DNA from: Bifidobacterium moraviense
GTDB lineage: Bacteria; Actinomycetota; Actinomycetes; Actinomycetales; Bifidobacteriaceae
DNA length: 64,000 nucleotides
Reading direction: 5' to 3'
Assembly: GCF_012932365.1 (NCBI RefSeq)
Contig: NZ_JAAIIH010000014.1
Location: forward strand, 1 to 64,000
Shown here: positions 39,273 to 48,128 of the stretch, piece by piece
How positions within the stretch are numbered: position 1 is the stretch's first letter
How the letters are laid out: the number at the start of each line of letters is the position of its first letter
Translations under genes and position numbers: made by a program
Notes under the pieces: model-generated
What the model saw: the letters and a program-made list of their open reading frames with translations, nothing else
The model's database searches: none
What the model was told of the DNA's origin: nothing

Positions 39273-40454
39273 CTATTCGGCGAGATAGGCCTGGGCGTCG
39301 AGGGCGGCGCGGCAGCCCATGCCGGCGGCGGAGATGGCCTGACGGTACGTGCGGTCCACGCAGTCGCCGGCAGCGAAGACGCCGGGCGCGGACGTGCGCG
39401 TCGAGGCGCCGTCGACCAGGATGTAGCCGTCGTCGTCGCGCCGCACGCAGTCCGTGGCGAACTCCGTGGCCGGCGTGTGCCCGATGGCCACGAACAGGCC
39501 GGCCACCGGCAGCGTGCCCGTCTCGCCCGTCACCGTGTTCCTGATCGACACGGAACCGACGTGCGCCTCCTTCGGGGCACTCGCCGAGAGCGACAGCGCG
39601 TTCGTCAGACCGGACAGCGCGTTGGACGACAGTCCGGGGATCGAGAGCTTCAGACCACCGGCGGGCGCGGCAGCGGCGGGCGCGGCGTCTGCGGTGGGGG
39701 AGGGGGTGGCGATCGCGTCGGCCTGCGCGCCGGCGTTCTGCGCATCGTCCGCGTCCTCGCCGTGGATCTCGGTGACGATGGTGTTGGTGAGCACCGTGAT
39801 CTTCGGATCGGCCTTGACGCGATCGACCATGATGGACGAGGCACGGAACGCGTCACGGCGATGGATCAGCGTGACGGACGAGCCGAAGCGCGTGAGGAAC
39901 AGCGCCTCCTCCATCGCGGAGTCGCCGCCGCCGACCACGATGATCGGCTTGTCGCGGAAGAAGAAGCCGTCACAGGTGGCGCAGTATGAGACGCCGCGGC
40001 CGTAGAACTCCTGCTCGCCGGGCACGCCCAGCTTGCGGTACGACGATCCGGTGGCGATGATCACCGCACGCGCCTGCAGCGATTCGCCGCTGCTCAGCTC
40101 GATCTCGTAGCGACGCTCGGCGTTCGTGCCGTTGGTGCCGTCGGTGTTGTCGGTGTTGTCGCCGGAAGCCTCGATCACGCTGACCACGTCGTCGGCCAGC
40201 AGCTCGGCGCCGAACCGCTCGGCCTGCTCGCGCATGCGGTCCATGAGCTCGGGGCCGAGGACGCCGTCCGGGAAGCCGGGGAAGTTCTCCACCTCGGTGG
40301 TGTTGACGAGCTGGCCGCCCGGGGCGAGCGCGCCGGTGACGACGAGCGGATGATGTCCCGCGCGCCCGAGGTAGATGGCCGCCGTGTAGCCCGCCGGGCC
40401 GGAGCCGATGATGATGACGTCATGAAGTTGCTGGTCTGTCTGCTGGTCTGTCAT
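39273..40454 (-). CDS. trxB: Thioredoxin reductase with an unusual internal insertion
   Basis: 393 residues against ~310-330 for most bacterial enzymes. It reduces thioredoxin with NADPH. The FAD motif is IGSGPAGYTAAIYLGRAG, the redox pair is in YCATCDG, the NADPH-binding motif is VVGGGDSAMEEALFL, and the C-terminal FAD motif is VFAAGDCVD. A ~60-residue Ala/Ser/Pro-rich block lies in the NADPH domain after IVTEIHGED. A shorter Asn/Asp/Thr-rich loop (DNTDNTDGTNGTN) lies earlier. No thioredoxin gene lies beside it. Confidence 0.95.
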   Translation of the reverse strand: MTDQQTDQQLHDVIIIGSGPAGYTAAIYLGRAGHHPLVVTGALAPGGQLVNTTEVENFPGFPDGVLGPELMDRMREQAERFGAELLADDVVSVIEASGDNTDNTDGTNGTNAERRYEIELSSGESLQARAVIIATGSSYRKLGVPGEQEFYGRGVSYCATCDGFFFRDKPIIVVGGGDSAMEEALFLTRFGSSVTLIHRRDAFRASSIMVDRVKADPKITVLTNTIVTEIHGEDADDAQNAGAQADAIATPSPTADAAPAAAAPAGGLKLSIPGLSSNALSGLTNALSLSASAPKEAHVGSVSIRNTVTGETGTLPVAGLFVAIGHTPATEFATDCVRRDDDGYILVDGASTRTSAPGVFAAGDCVDRTYRQAISAAGMGCRAALDAQAYLAE

Positions 40455-40539
40455 GCCCCCAGCTTAGCCGTGCCGCACTGACAAGCGGGCGCAGATATCG
40501 TTCACGGAATAATGCTCCGGTACGACGCATGCCATTCGA

Positions 40540-40555
40540 TGTTTCACGTGAAACA
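40540..40555. other. parS site 4
   Basis: A perfect TGTTTCACGTGAAACA lies in the 388-base gap (40455-40842) upstream of trxB, 85 bases from its start, next to the palindromic repeats that follow. Confidence 0.9.
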
Positions 40556-40572
40556 TCGGCTAGGACGTGGAT

Positions 40573-40800
40573 CTCCCCTCAGTCAGCTTCGCTGACAGCT
40601 CCCCTCAGAGAGGGGAGCCTGAAGGACTGCGTCTGCGGCGCAGGCAGCTTTGTCGGGGTCGAGGGTGTGCGGCTGAAAGAACCTCGGCTCCCCTCAGTCC
40701 GCGTTCCGCGGACAGCTCCCCTCGCAGAGGGGAGCCCTACCTTATAAACCTCGGCTCCCCTCTGTGAGGGGAGCTGTCGGCGTAGCCGACTGAGGGGAGC
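40573..40800. repeat. Three CTCCCCTCAGTC...GAGGGGAGCC palindromic elements (copies 3-5)
   Basis: Copies lie at 40573-40619 (direct), 40686-40736 (direct) and 40753-40800 (inverted). Each has an inner CTCCCCTC...GAGGGGAG stem and an outer AGTC(A/C)GC...GC(T/G)GAC arm. They fill the gap between trxB and the LURP-one-like gene. No gene is present between them. Confidence 0.85.
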
Positions 40801-40842
40801 AGAGAATGGACTGCCGGATGACCGGCATCGCTCGGCCTCCGG

Positions 40843-41340
40843 TCAGTCCACGCCGGCGTTGTACGCGTCATCGTGCAGGAAGCGCACCAGGCAGACGGCG
40901 ACGGCGAACACGGCCGCGCGCGTGCGCTCGTCGGCGATGTCCAGCACCCACGTCTGGTAGGCGGGATCGAACCGCAGATGCGCGACCGGCACGGCGTTGG
41001 TGTCTGTGATCTGGAAGTCATGAACGAACGCCGGGGCATCGCGGGTGTAGCGCACCAGCCACGGCAGATCCTCGATGAGATATTCGCCGATGTGGAACGC
41101 CCGCTTGGCCACGGCGAACGAGATGCCGTCGCCCGGCAGGTCCACGTAGAAATGCTCGAAGTGCATCGGCGACCCCTGCCGAATGTGCGCGATCGTCGAC
41201 CGGCTGTCGTCGTTCAGCGTGTAGCGCGGTCGGCTGTTGCCGTGGCGCACCGCGAGGACGCGGGGAACGCCCTGCTGGTCGCGGAACTCGAATCGCTTCG
41301 GCGGCGTGATCCAGTCGAGATCCGTCCAGAAGTATTGCAT
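40843..41340 (-). CDS. LURP-one-related (Tubby C-terminal-like) protein
   Basis: 165 residues from the ATG at 41340, preceded by GGCGATCGGGGGATGCG. It looks all-beta, with a final helix: SRSTIAHIRQG, then YTRDAPAFVHDFQITDTNAV, then VAHLRFDPAYQTWVLDIADE and a hydrophobic helix AAVFAVAVCLVRFLHDDA. That matches the LURP-one-like/Tubby C-terminal (scramblase-like) fold, which often binds membrane lipids. The family assignment is my reading of the pattern, not a search. It is flanked on both sides by parS and REP-like repeats. Confidence 0.55.
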   Translation of the reverse strand: MQYFWTDLDWITPPKRFEFRDQQGVPRVLAVRHGNSRPRYTLNDDSRSTIAHIRQGSPMHFEHFYVDLPGDGISFAVAKRAFHIGEYLIEDLPWLVRYTRDAPAFVHDFQITDTNAVPVAHLRFDPAYQTWVLDIADERTRAAVFAVAVCLVRFLHDDAYNAGVD

Positions 41341-41417
41341 CGCATCCCCCGATCGCCGATATGCGTCGTTTGCTTCCAGCCTAGTGCTGGAGGGAGGGGA
41401 GCACAATGGAAGGACGA

Positions 41418-41433
41418 TGTTTCACGTGAAACA
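41418..41433. other. parS site 5
   Basis: A perfect TGTTTCACGTGAAACA lies 78 bases upstream of the LURP-one-like gene. It is the most distal of the five, 6.3 kb from site 1. Confidence 0.9.
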
Positions 41434-41451
41434 TGTGAGGTGGGGCTTGAA

Positions 41452-41664
41452 GCTCCCCTCAGTCGGCTGCGCCGACAGCTCCCCTCAGAGAGAGGAGCTT
41501 GGGGTTGAGTAGGTTTGGCTCCCCTCTGTGAGGGGAGCTGCCGGCGATAGCCGGCTGAGGGGAGTAGATACCAGCTTGCGGTATATGAATGAGGAGACTG
41601 GCAGGTGGGGCTTGGTGCTCCCCTCAGTCCGCTTCGCGGACAGCTCCCCTCAGGGAGGGGAGCC
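41452..41664. repeat. Three CTCCCCTCAGTC...GAGGGGAGCC palindromic elements (copies 6-8)
   Basis: Copies lie at 41452-41498 (direct), 41517-41564 (inverted) and 41617-41664 (direct). They fill the 361-base gap (41341-41701) before the pseudokinase stop. The shorter dyad GTCGGCGTAGCCGAC at 41677-41691, in the arm style of the family, lies just after them. Confidence 0.85.
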
Positions 41665-41701
41665 AAGAAAACAGGGTCGGCGTAGCCGACGCTGTAGAGG
41701 A

Positions 41702-44068
41702 TTAGTACGCGTTGACGCCGTTGAACGTGATGCGGCCGCCGGTGGGCAGACCGTCGGACGGCACCCAGATGACGATCTCCTGCGTGTTGACCGGCTGCGC
41801 GAACTCCACGGTGGCCTGCCCGGAGGCGTCGACGCTCCATTCGCCCATCGAGGCGCCGTTCTGCGGGTTCGAGCGGTTGGAGTTGACGTACACGCTGCCG
41901 TGGCCGTTGTTCTGCTTGAGCTTGATCTCCACCTTCCACACGTCGTGCGGCGCATCGAGCTTGATGTACCAGCCGTAGCCGTCCAGACCGTTCGGGCGGC
42001 TGAGGAAGCCGCGCTCGGTGATCGGGTAGGCCGTGGTGTTGGTCGGCGTGGGCTTGGGGGCGGGCGTGGGCACGGCCTCGACGTCGCGATCGGAATGGTC
42101 GACGGCGTCGGTGACGCTGGCCGACGCCGAGCCGGATGCGGATGCGGTGTCGGACGCGGATGCGCTCGCGGAACCGGACGCCGCCGTCTCCGTGGCGGAC
42201 GTCGTGGTGGCCGTGGGCGTCTCGCGTCCGGGGAACGGCACGTTGGTGGCGCTTGGCCATGCGCCCGGGGTGCTGGACGAGCCGATGCCGATGGCGGACT
42301 TGCCGAACAGGTTCACCATGGCCAGCACCAGCGCCACCACCAGCAGCACGGCGCCCACGGCGATCACCACGGAACGCGTGGTGAACCGGCCGAAGACCAC
42401 GTCGTCGGCCGCGTCCAGTGCGTTCGGCTGCGCGTTGTATCCGCCGTATCCGCCGTCCGCGTCGTCGACGGCGCCGCGCGGTCCGTTGGCGGCGCGCTCG
42501 CCGGGGATGAAGCTCGGCGGGGCGCTGTCCACGTGCAGCATGCCGCGGGCCTCGGCCTCTTCCTCCTGACGGTTCTCCACGGCGCTGACCAGACGCTCCA
42601 GCGACGGCGACGCCTTGGAACCGGCCTCGGCGGCCGCCTGCGCGGAAACGTCGCCCAGAGTCCCGGCTCCGGCTCCGGTGCCGATCTCGGCCGCCTTTGC
42701 CGCGGCGCCCGCGGCGGCTCCGGCTGCGGCCTCGGCGCGTGCCGCGGTAGCCGCGGCCACGGATGCGGCGGTGTGCGCGCCCTCGCGTCCGGCGAGACCC
42801 TCCACGCCGTCCTGCGCATGCTGGACGCCGTGCGCGCCGGCCGCGAGGATATCGCTCGGGTTGCCGAGCGCATGCGTGTCCGCGGGATCGAGGAACTGTG
42901 CGGAGTCGGTGGCGTCGGGCGACGCGGTGAAGTGGGGGAGCGACGGCGAGCCGGCGTTCGAATGACGCACGGCGGACACGTCCACCGGAACCGTGGCGTT
43001 GGTCATGTGCTTCGGCACCACGAAGTCGTCGTGCAGCGGCGCCAGCAGATCGTCGCCCGCGCTGCTGGTGGGACGCACCAGCTCCACCTCCGTAGGCTCG
43101 GGGAACAGCAGCAGGTTCGCGCCCCAGTCGGGCTGGTTCTTGGCCGCGGCGTTCGGGTCGGGACGGTGCTTGACCACGTTGTCCGGCAGTTCGAGCAGCG
43201 CGTCCGGCACCACGGGCGCCACCTGCGCGCGGATGATCGAGGCGTCGCCGGGCACCGAGGGCCAGACGATGTCCGCGCCGGTGAGCTGGTCGATCGGCTT
43301 CCAGTAGCCGAGCAGCGCGATGAGCTCGTCCAGCGTGCTGATGGGGGTGGCGGGGGAGCCGTCCGGGTTGGGGAAGCCGAGACCGCGCTGGCAGATCACC
43401 CAGAAGTCGTGCGGCTTGTCCGCCACGTCGATCAGACGCTGCTCGGAGAACTCGCGGTCGTCGGCGTACGATGTGCGCGTGAGCATGCCGTAGAGCACGC
43501 CCGCGAGCTGACGCACGGCGAGCGGCTCGTCGGTGTCGTCGTAGGAACGGGAGGCGGCGTCCGCGGTGGCGCTGCCGTGCAGCAGCGGCGTGGTCAGCGC
43601 GGGGCTGACCGGGGCGTCGGCGATGGTGATGCTCTTGCGGTTCAGACGGATCACGTCGGTGGAGACGGCGCGGTCGGCGAGCCCCTGATGGAGCAGGTCC
43701 TGCAGCGCGAGCGCGCTTTCGCCCACGATGACGCGCATCGCCTCGAAGCTCAGCGTGCCCGAGGCGGGGCCGTGCAGGTAGTCGCTCAGCGAGATGCCGT
43801 CGTCGAGCGCGGTGATGAGCACCATCACGTCGTCCACCGTGTGCATCTGCAGCACCGGGGTGAAGCGCGGGTTCTTGGACAGCGCCAGCGCGGACGCCAT
43901 CGTGTTGGAGACCACGGCGGCGTGCGGGTCGGTGACGATGAACAGCTGGCAGTCGCGCACCAGGGCGTGGTCCGTGGCGCGCCAGGCCTCGAGTCCAGGC
44001 TCGCGGCGCAGCAGTTCGACAAGTTCATAGCGGTTGATGAGCGTATCGCCCGGCAATGGCGTCATCAT
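41702..44068 (-). CDS. Pseudokinase-transmembrane-discoidin-like protein next to murJ
   Basis: 788 residues. Residues 1-270 resemble a Ser/Thr-kinase domain but lack the catalytic set: no VAIK Lys (AWRATDHALVRD), no HRD (LADRAVSTD) and no DFG (ITIADAP). Ala/Asp/Pro-rich linkers follow, then one transmembrane helix (near 575) and a C-terminal beta-sandwich beginning GYGWYIKLDAPHDVWKVEI. In M. tuberculosis MviN, MurJ, a pseudokinase, one membrane helix and an extracellular domain are fused in one protein that recruits FhaA. Here the gene overlaps murJ by ATGA, so it is the split equivalent. Confidence 0.8.
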   Translation of the reverse strand: MMTPLPGDTLINRYELVELLRREPGLEAWRATDHALVRDCQLFIVTDPHAAVVSNTMASALALSKNPRFTPVLQMHTVDDVMVLITALDDGISLSDYLHGPASGTLSFEAMRVIVGESALALQDLLHQGLADRAVSTDVIRLNRKSITIADAPVSPALTTPLLHGSATADAASRSYDDTDEPLAVRQLAGVLYGMLTRTSYADDREFSEQRLIDVADKPHDFWVICQRGLGFPNPDGSPATPISTLDELIALLGYWKPIDQLTGADIVWPSVPGDASIIRAQVAPVVPDALLELPDNVVKHRPDPNAAAKNQPDWGANLLLFPEPTEVELVRPTSSAGDDLLAPLHDDFVVPKHMTNATVPVDVSAVRHSNAGSPSLPHFTASPDATDSAQFLDPADTHALGNPSDILAAGAHGVQHAQDGVEGLAGREGAHTAASVAAATAARAEAAAGAAAGAAAKAAEIGTGAGAGTLGDVSAQAAAEAGSKASPSLERLVSAVENRQEEEAEARGMLHVDSAPPSFIPGERAANGPRGAVDDADGGYGGYNAQPNALDAADDVVFGRFTTRSVVIAVGAVLLVVALVLAMVNLFGKSAIGIGSSSTPGAWPSATNVPFPGRETPTATTTSATETAASGSASASASDTASASGSASASVTDAVDHSDRDVEAVPTPAPKPTPTNTTAYPITERGFLSRPNGLDGYGWYIKLDAPHDVWKVEIKLKQNNGHGSVYVNSNRSNPQNGASMGEWSVDASGQATVEFAQPVNTQEIVIWVPSDGLPTGGRITFNGVNAY

Positions 44069-45915
44069 GACTGATCTTTCCTATCCCCGGCAGCGTTGGA
44101 TTCGGCCCGCTGCTGTGCTGGTGTCATTGTATCGGCCGGTGTGGCCGTGGAAGGTGTCTCGGAGTGCGATCCCGATCGCGCCGATCGCGGCGCACGCGGC
44201 GCGGATCCTCGCGTGCCGTCGCCCTGCGCATCGCCGTCCCCGCTTCCGCCGTCGCGCCCCGCGCGACGTCCGGGAATCGGCAGCCGGCGGCTCAGCTGGC
44301 GCGTCACGGAGGTGAGCTCCTCGCAGCGCAGCGCCCACAGCACGCCGCCGAACACCGCGGTCGCCACCACCGTGACCACCGCGCACGTGATCACCGCGAG
44401 CACCCAGCGGCGCGCGCCGCCCATGCCCTGCGCGTCGAGCGGCATCAGGCGGTCGAGCGGCATGCGCGTCAGGAACCCGGCGCCGAAGGCCGCCAGCGCG
44501 GCGATGCCCGCCTTGACGAGCAGCAGCATCACGCGCCTGCCGTCAAGATGCCCGTCGAAGCGCCGTCGTGCCATGCGCACCATGAGCGGCATCGTGATCG
44601 CGTTGGACAGCGTGATCGCCCACGCCACCAGCGTGGCCCACCACTGCGCCGGGAACGCGAACACCGCGGCGAGCAGCAGCACCAGCTGCACCACGTTCTG
44701 CACCACGGCGAACAGGAACGGGCTGCGGCCGTCCTCGAACGCGTAGAAGCTGCGCTGCAGCAGCAGCACCACGCTGGTGAGCACCAGGTTCAGCGCCATC
44801 GGCACCATGGGGCCGGCGATGAGCTGCGCCTCGTCGTAGCTGATGGTGGGCACGAGCGCGATCGTCACCGGCGCCGGCAGCAGCAGGAGCACCACGGTGA
44901 AGAACATCATGACCAGGCTGGTGGAGCGCAGCGACGAGCTCAGGTCGCGGCGCGCGGCGGCGATGTCGCGGTCGCTGATCGCGCGCGACAGCTTGGGGAA
45001 CATGGCCGTGGCGATGGACACCGCGAACAGCGAATACGGCAGCATCTGCAGCGTGTACGCGTACTGGTACGAGGCGTTGCCGGCCACGCCGTGCATGTCT
45101 CCGGCGCGCGCCGGGGCGCCGGTGAGCACCTGCGAGCTGACCATGCCCATGAGCAGGTTGAGCACCACGAGCGCCATGCTCCACATCGCCACGCGGCCCA
45201 TGGAACGCAGGCCGATGCCGCGCAGGCCGAAGCGCGGGCGGTAGTGCAGGCCGATGCGCGTGAGCGGCAGGAACAGGATCACCGCCTGGAACGCCACGCC
45301 CGCCGTCCACGTGCCGGCCGTCAGCGCGATCCGGTCCGCGGTCCACCAGCTCACCGGCTGCCGCGCCGCGTTGCCGAACTCCCAGATGAACAGCGCGAAG
45401 CCCGCGCAGCTGATCACGTTCGCGCCCACCGAGCTCCACGCGTACATGCCGAAGCGCTCCTTGGCGGCCAGGATCTGCCCCAGCACCGTGTACAGGCCGT
45501 AGAAGAAGATCTGCGGCATGCACCACAGCGTGAACGCGTTGGCCAGCGCGCGCTGCTCGTCGTCCCAGCTCGAGTTGATGTACAGCTGCGTGATCCACGG
45601 CGTGAGCAGCATCATGACGCCCGTCACGGCGATGAGCAGCGTGATGGCGGCGGTGATGAGCTTGTCCAGCCGCTCCTTGGCGTCCTCCTGCTTGAGGGCG
45701 CGCACGATCTGCGGCACGAGCACGGCGTTGAAGATGCCGCCGGAGATGAGGTTGAACACCACCTGCGGGATCTGCGATCCGGTCTGGTAGGCCATGGCCG
45801 CGATGCCGGTGGTGCCCACGGCCGCGGCGAGCAGGATCTGGCGGATCTGCCCGGTGATGCGCGAGGCGAACGTGCCCGCGGCCATGATCATCGAGTTGCG
45901 TCCGATGGAACTCAT
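44065..45915 (-). CDS. murJ: Lipid II flippase MurJ (MviN)
   Basis: 616 residues from the ATG at 45915 that overlaps the DUF6049 stop codon. It is a MOP-superfamily flippase for the peptidoglycan precursor lipid II. About 14 hydrophobic segments run from MIMAAGTFASRITGQIRQIL to the final WVLAVITCAVVTVVATAVFG. MurJ motifs include FNLISGGIFNAVLVPQIV and a cation-binding-like YSLFAVSIATAMFPKLS. The C-terminal ~90 residues are an Arg/Gly/Ser-rich tail. Confidence 0.94.
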   Translation of the reverse strand: MSSIGRNSMIMAAGTFASRITGQIRQILLAAAVGTTGIAAMAYQTGSQIPQVVFNLISGGIFNAVLVPQIVRALKQEDAKERLDKLITAAITLLIAVTGVMMLLTPWITQLYINSSWDDEQRALANAFTLWCMPQIFFYGLYTVLGQILAAKERFGMYAWSSVGANVISCAGFALFIWEFGNAARQPVSWWTADRIALTAGTWTAGVAFQAVILFLPLTRIGLHYRPRFGLRGIGLRSMGRVAMWSMALVVLNLLMGMVSSQVLTGAPARAGDMHGVAGNASYQYAYTLQMLPYSLFAVSIATAMFPKLSRAISDRDIAAARRDLSSSLRSTSLVMMFFTVVLLLLPAPVTIALVPTISYDEAQLIAGPMVPMALNLVLTSVVLLLQRSFYAFEDGRSPFLFAVVQNVVQLVLLLAAVFAFPAQWWATLVAWAITLSNAITMPLMVRMARRRFDGHLDGRRVMLLLVKAGIAALAAFGAGFLTRMPLDRLMPLDAQGMGGARRWVLAVITCAVVTVVATAVFGGVLWALRCEELTSVTRQLSRRLPIPGRRAGRDGGSGDGDAQGDGTRGSAPRAPRSARSGSHSETPSTATPADTMTPAQQRAESNAAGDRKDQS

Positions 45916-48128
45916 TCGTCGGGATCCTTCTTGCGATGGAACTGGCGCCACAGTCCGAGCACGCCCAGCGCCACGGCGAGCGCGATGATCACGGTGCCGC
46001 TCATGTCGGAGATCTGCAGCTTGCTGGAGATGTGCGTCTGATGGTCGTCGCCGAAGCGTTCGCCGTCGGCGTCGAGCAGCGTCAGATGCGCGGTGGCGTG
46101 CCCGGAGGTGAGCACGCGGATCGTGAACGTGACCTGCGCCTCGCCGTGCGCGGGCACCACGGTCTCCACCTCGCGCGAGGTGACGATCTGCATGGAGTCG
46201 GTCTTGGAATCCACGCGCACGCGCACGGGGAAGTCGTGGTTGTTGCTCACCGTGACCGGCATCTGCGCGGTCTCGCTCACCACGTTGATCGAATCGGAGG
46301 GCGATATGCGCACGCCGTCGAAGAGCGCGTCGGCGAGCTCGAGCGTCCTGTCCGCCAGAACGAGGTTGCCGCCGGCGCCGTCGAGCGCGCGCACGATCAG
46401 GGCGTGCTGCACGGCGCCGACGCGCTCCATCCACCGCTGCGCGGACTGCGCCGAGGCGGCGGGGACGCCGGAGGTCTCCAGCACGTTGTCGGCGAAGCGC
46501 TGCGCGGACCGGCGCGCGGAACTCGCCACGTCGAGCGACCTCGCGAAGGCCGCGGACGCCGCCGCGGAGACGCCGGATTCGCTCGGCAGCGCCTTGGCCG
46601 CGGCGTCGCCGGTGCGGTAGACCGTGGCGGCGCGCATCGCGTCCAGGTCGGTGAGCGTGATCCAGGAGGCCTCCTCCATGGCGGTCATCATCTGGTCCAC
46701 GCGCTGCAGGCTGGCGTCGGCGGTGAACGTGACCAGCAGCACGCGGTCGGCGTACGGCTGCTCCATCTGGTAGAAGGCGCTCTGCGCGATGAACCGGGCC
46801 ATCTGCCCGGCCTCGGTGGCCTCGGCGCGCGCGGCGTCGGACGTGGCCTGGTTCTGCGCGAGGCGCGTGAGCGCGGTCTGCGGGGCCAGCACGGTCACGT
46901 CGCCCGCGTCGGTGGAGACGGCGTACGAGCCGGTGTGCGCGATGGCGGTGGAGGACGCCTCGAAGTCCGGTCCGGCGATCACCGTGCGGTAGCCCTGCCG
47001 CGCGGCGGCGGTGAGCGCCTCCTTGGTCCACGCGCCCTGGCCCTGCCAGGCGATCGCGTCGCCGCCGTCCGTGCCGGCGGCGCTCGCGGCGCTCCAGTCG
47101 GTGCTGGCGATGCCCGCGTCCTCCAGCGCGGACTGCTGCTGCGTGGCGGCCGCGGTGATGTCGAAGTAGCCGGGCTGCATGACGGCGGCGGTGCGCGGCG
47201 CGGTGTCGAACGTGCTCAGGTAGAGCGGGTCGGCCACGGCCTGCAGCATCGGGTGCCGCGTGATCAGCGCGGTCTGCGCCACGCGCTGCTGGCTGTCGGT
47301 CACGGCCGCGGCCTGCGGGTCCACGTCCTTGGACGTGGTGGTGAGCGTGGTGACGAGGTTGTCGTCGGTCTGCCACGTGCCCGCGGTGAGCGGCATGGCC
47401 ACGGTGATGTTGAGCGGCGGGGTGTCCGCGCTGCGGACGCCGTCCGTGGAACGCGTGAGGAAGGTGTTGAGCGTGGCCGTGGCGGCGCGCGTGCCGGCGC
47501 TCAGGCTGATGCGCAGCGGCTTGGGGCCCCACGTGGTGATGGCGGTCAGGCCGGCGTTGTCCGCGGTCACGTCCACCTGCGCCTGCGCGGTGGCGCCGGG
47601 GGCGAGCGCCTCCACCTGCGCGCTGCCGAGCACGGTGCGCGTGGGGATGGACGCCTCGCCTTCCGCCCAGCCCTGCATGTCCACGCGCGAGGTGAACGTG
47701 TACAGCGGGTTCGTGGAGACGTTGAGCGTGGAGGGGTCGATCGCGTCCGCCGTGGCGTTGGTGACGGTGACGGTGACGTGGTAGCCGGACGTGGAGGTGA
47801 CGACCGGGGTGAGGTCGTCCGCGGTGATGCACACGGCGTTCGTGCAGGCGGTGCCGGCGGACGCGTCGTCGTCCGTTGCGGAGTCCGCGTCGGGACCCGC
47901 CGTGGCGTCGGTGTTCGAGGTGTTCGATGCCGACGCGGAGGCCGAACCGCTCTGCGACGCCGAGGAGGACACCGCGGGCGAGGACGACGCGCCGAACGCG
48001 ACGGACGGGGCGGCCAGCGTGCAGATCATCGCGGCGCACGCGGCGCCGATGCGTCCGGCGCGGCGCAGCAGCGAGGCCAGGGCGGCGCTGCGCGTGCCGC
48101 GGTTGTGGTTGGGGCGTCTCAATGTCAT
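45912..48128 (-). CDS. DUF6049-type secreted/membrane-anchored protein
   Basis: 738 residues from the ATG at 48128 that overlaps the NUDIX stop codon (ATGA). It has a signal peptide (RAGRIGAACAAMICTLAAPSVAFGA), a Ser/Ala/Asp-rich stretch, and then a large extracellular region of about 600 residues. The C-terminus has one transmembrane helix (GTVIIALAVALGVLGLWRQF) and a charged tail. In Actinobacteria a DUF6049 protein is conserved just upstream of murJ. Its function is unknown; the context suggests a partner for lipid II export or envelope biogenesis. Confidence 0.8.
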   Translation of the reverse strand: MTLRRPNHNRGTRSAALASLLRRAGRIGAACAAMICTLAAPSVAFGASSSPAVSSSASQSGSASASASNTSNTDATAGPDADSATDDDASAGTACTNAVCITADDLTPVVTSTSGYHVTVTVTNATADAIDPSTLNVSTNPLYTFTSRVDMQGWAEGEASIPTRTVLGSAQVEALAPGATAQAQVDVTADNAGLTAITTWGPKPLRISLSAGTRAATATLNTFLTRSTDGVRSADTPPLNITVAMPLTAGTWQTDDNLVTTLTTTSKDVDPQAAAVTDSQQRVAQTALITRHPMLQAVADPLYLSTFDTAPRTAAVMQPGYFDITAAATQQQSALEDAGIASTDWSAASAAGTDGGDAIAWQGQGAWTKEALTAAARQGYRTVIAGPDFEASSTAIAHTGSYAVSTDAGDVTVLAPQTALTRLAQNQATSDAARAEATEAGQMARFIAQSAFYQMEQPYADRVLLVTFTADASLQRVDQMMTAMEEASWITLTDLDAMRAATVYRTGDAAAKALPSESGVSAAASAAFARSLDVASSARRSAQRFADNVLETSGVPAASAQSAQRWMERVGAVQHALIVRALDGAGGNLVLADRTLELADALFDGVRISPSDSINVVSETAQMPVTVSNNHDFPVRVRVDSKTDSMQIVTSREVETVVPAHGEAQVTFTIRVLTSGHATAHLTLLDADGERFGDDHQTHISSKLQISDMSGTVIIALAVALGVLGLWRQFHRKKDPDE

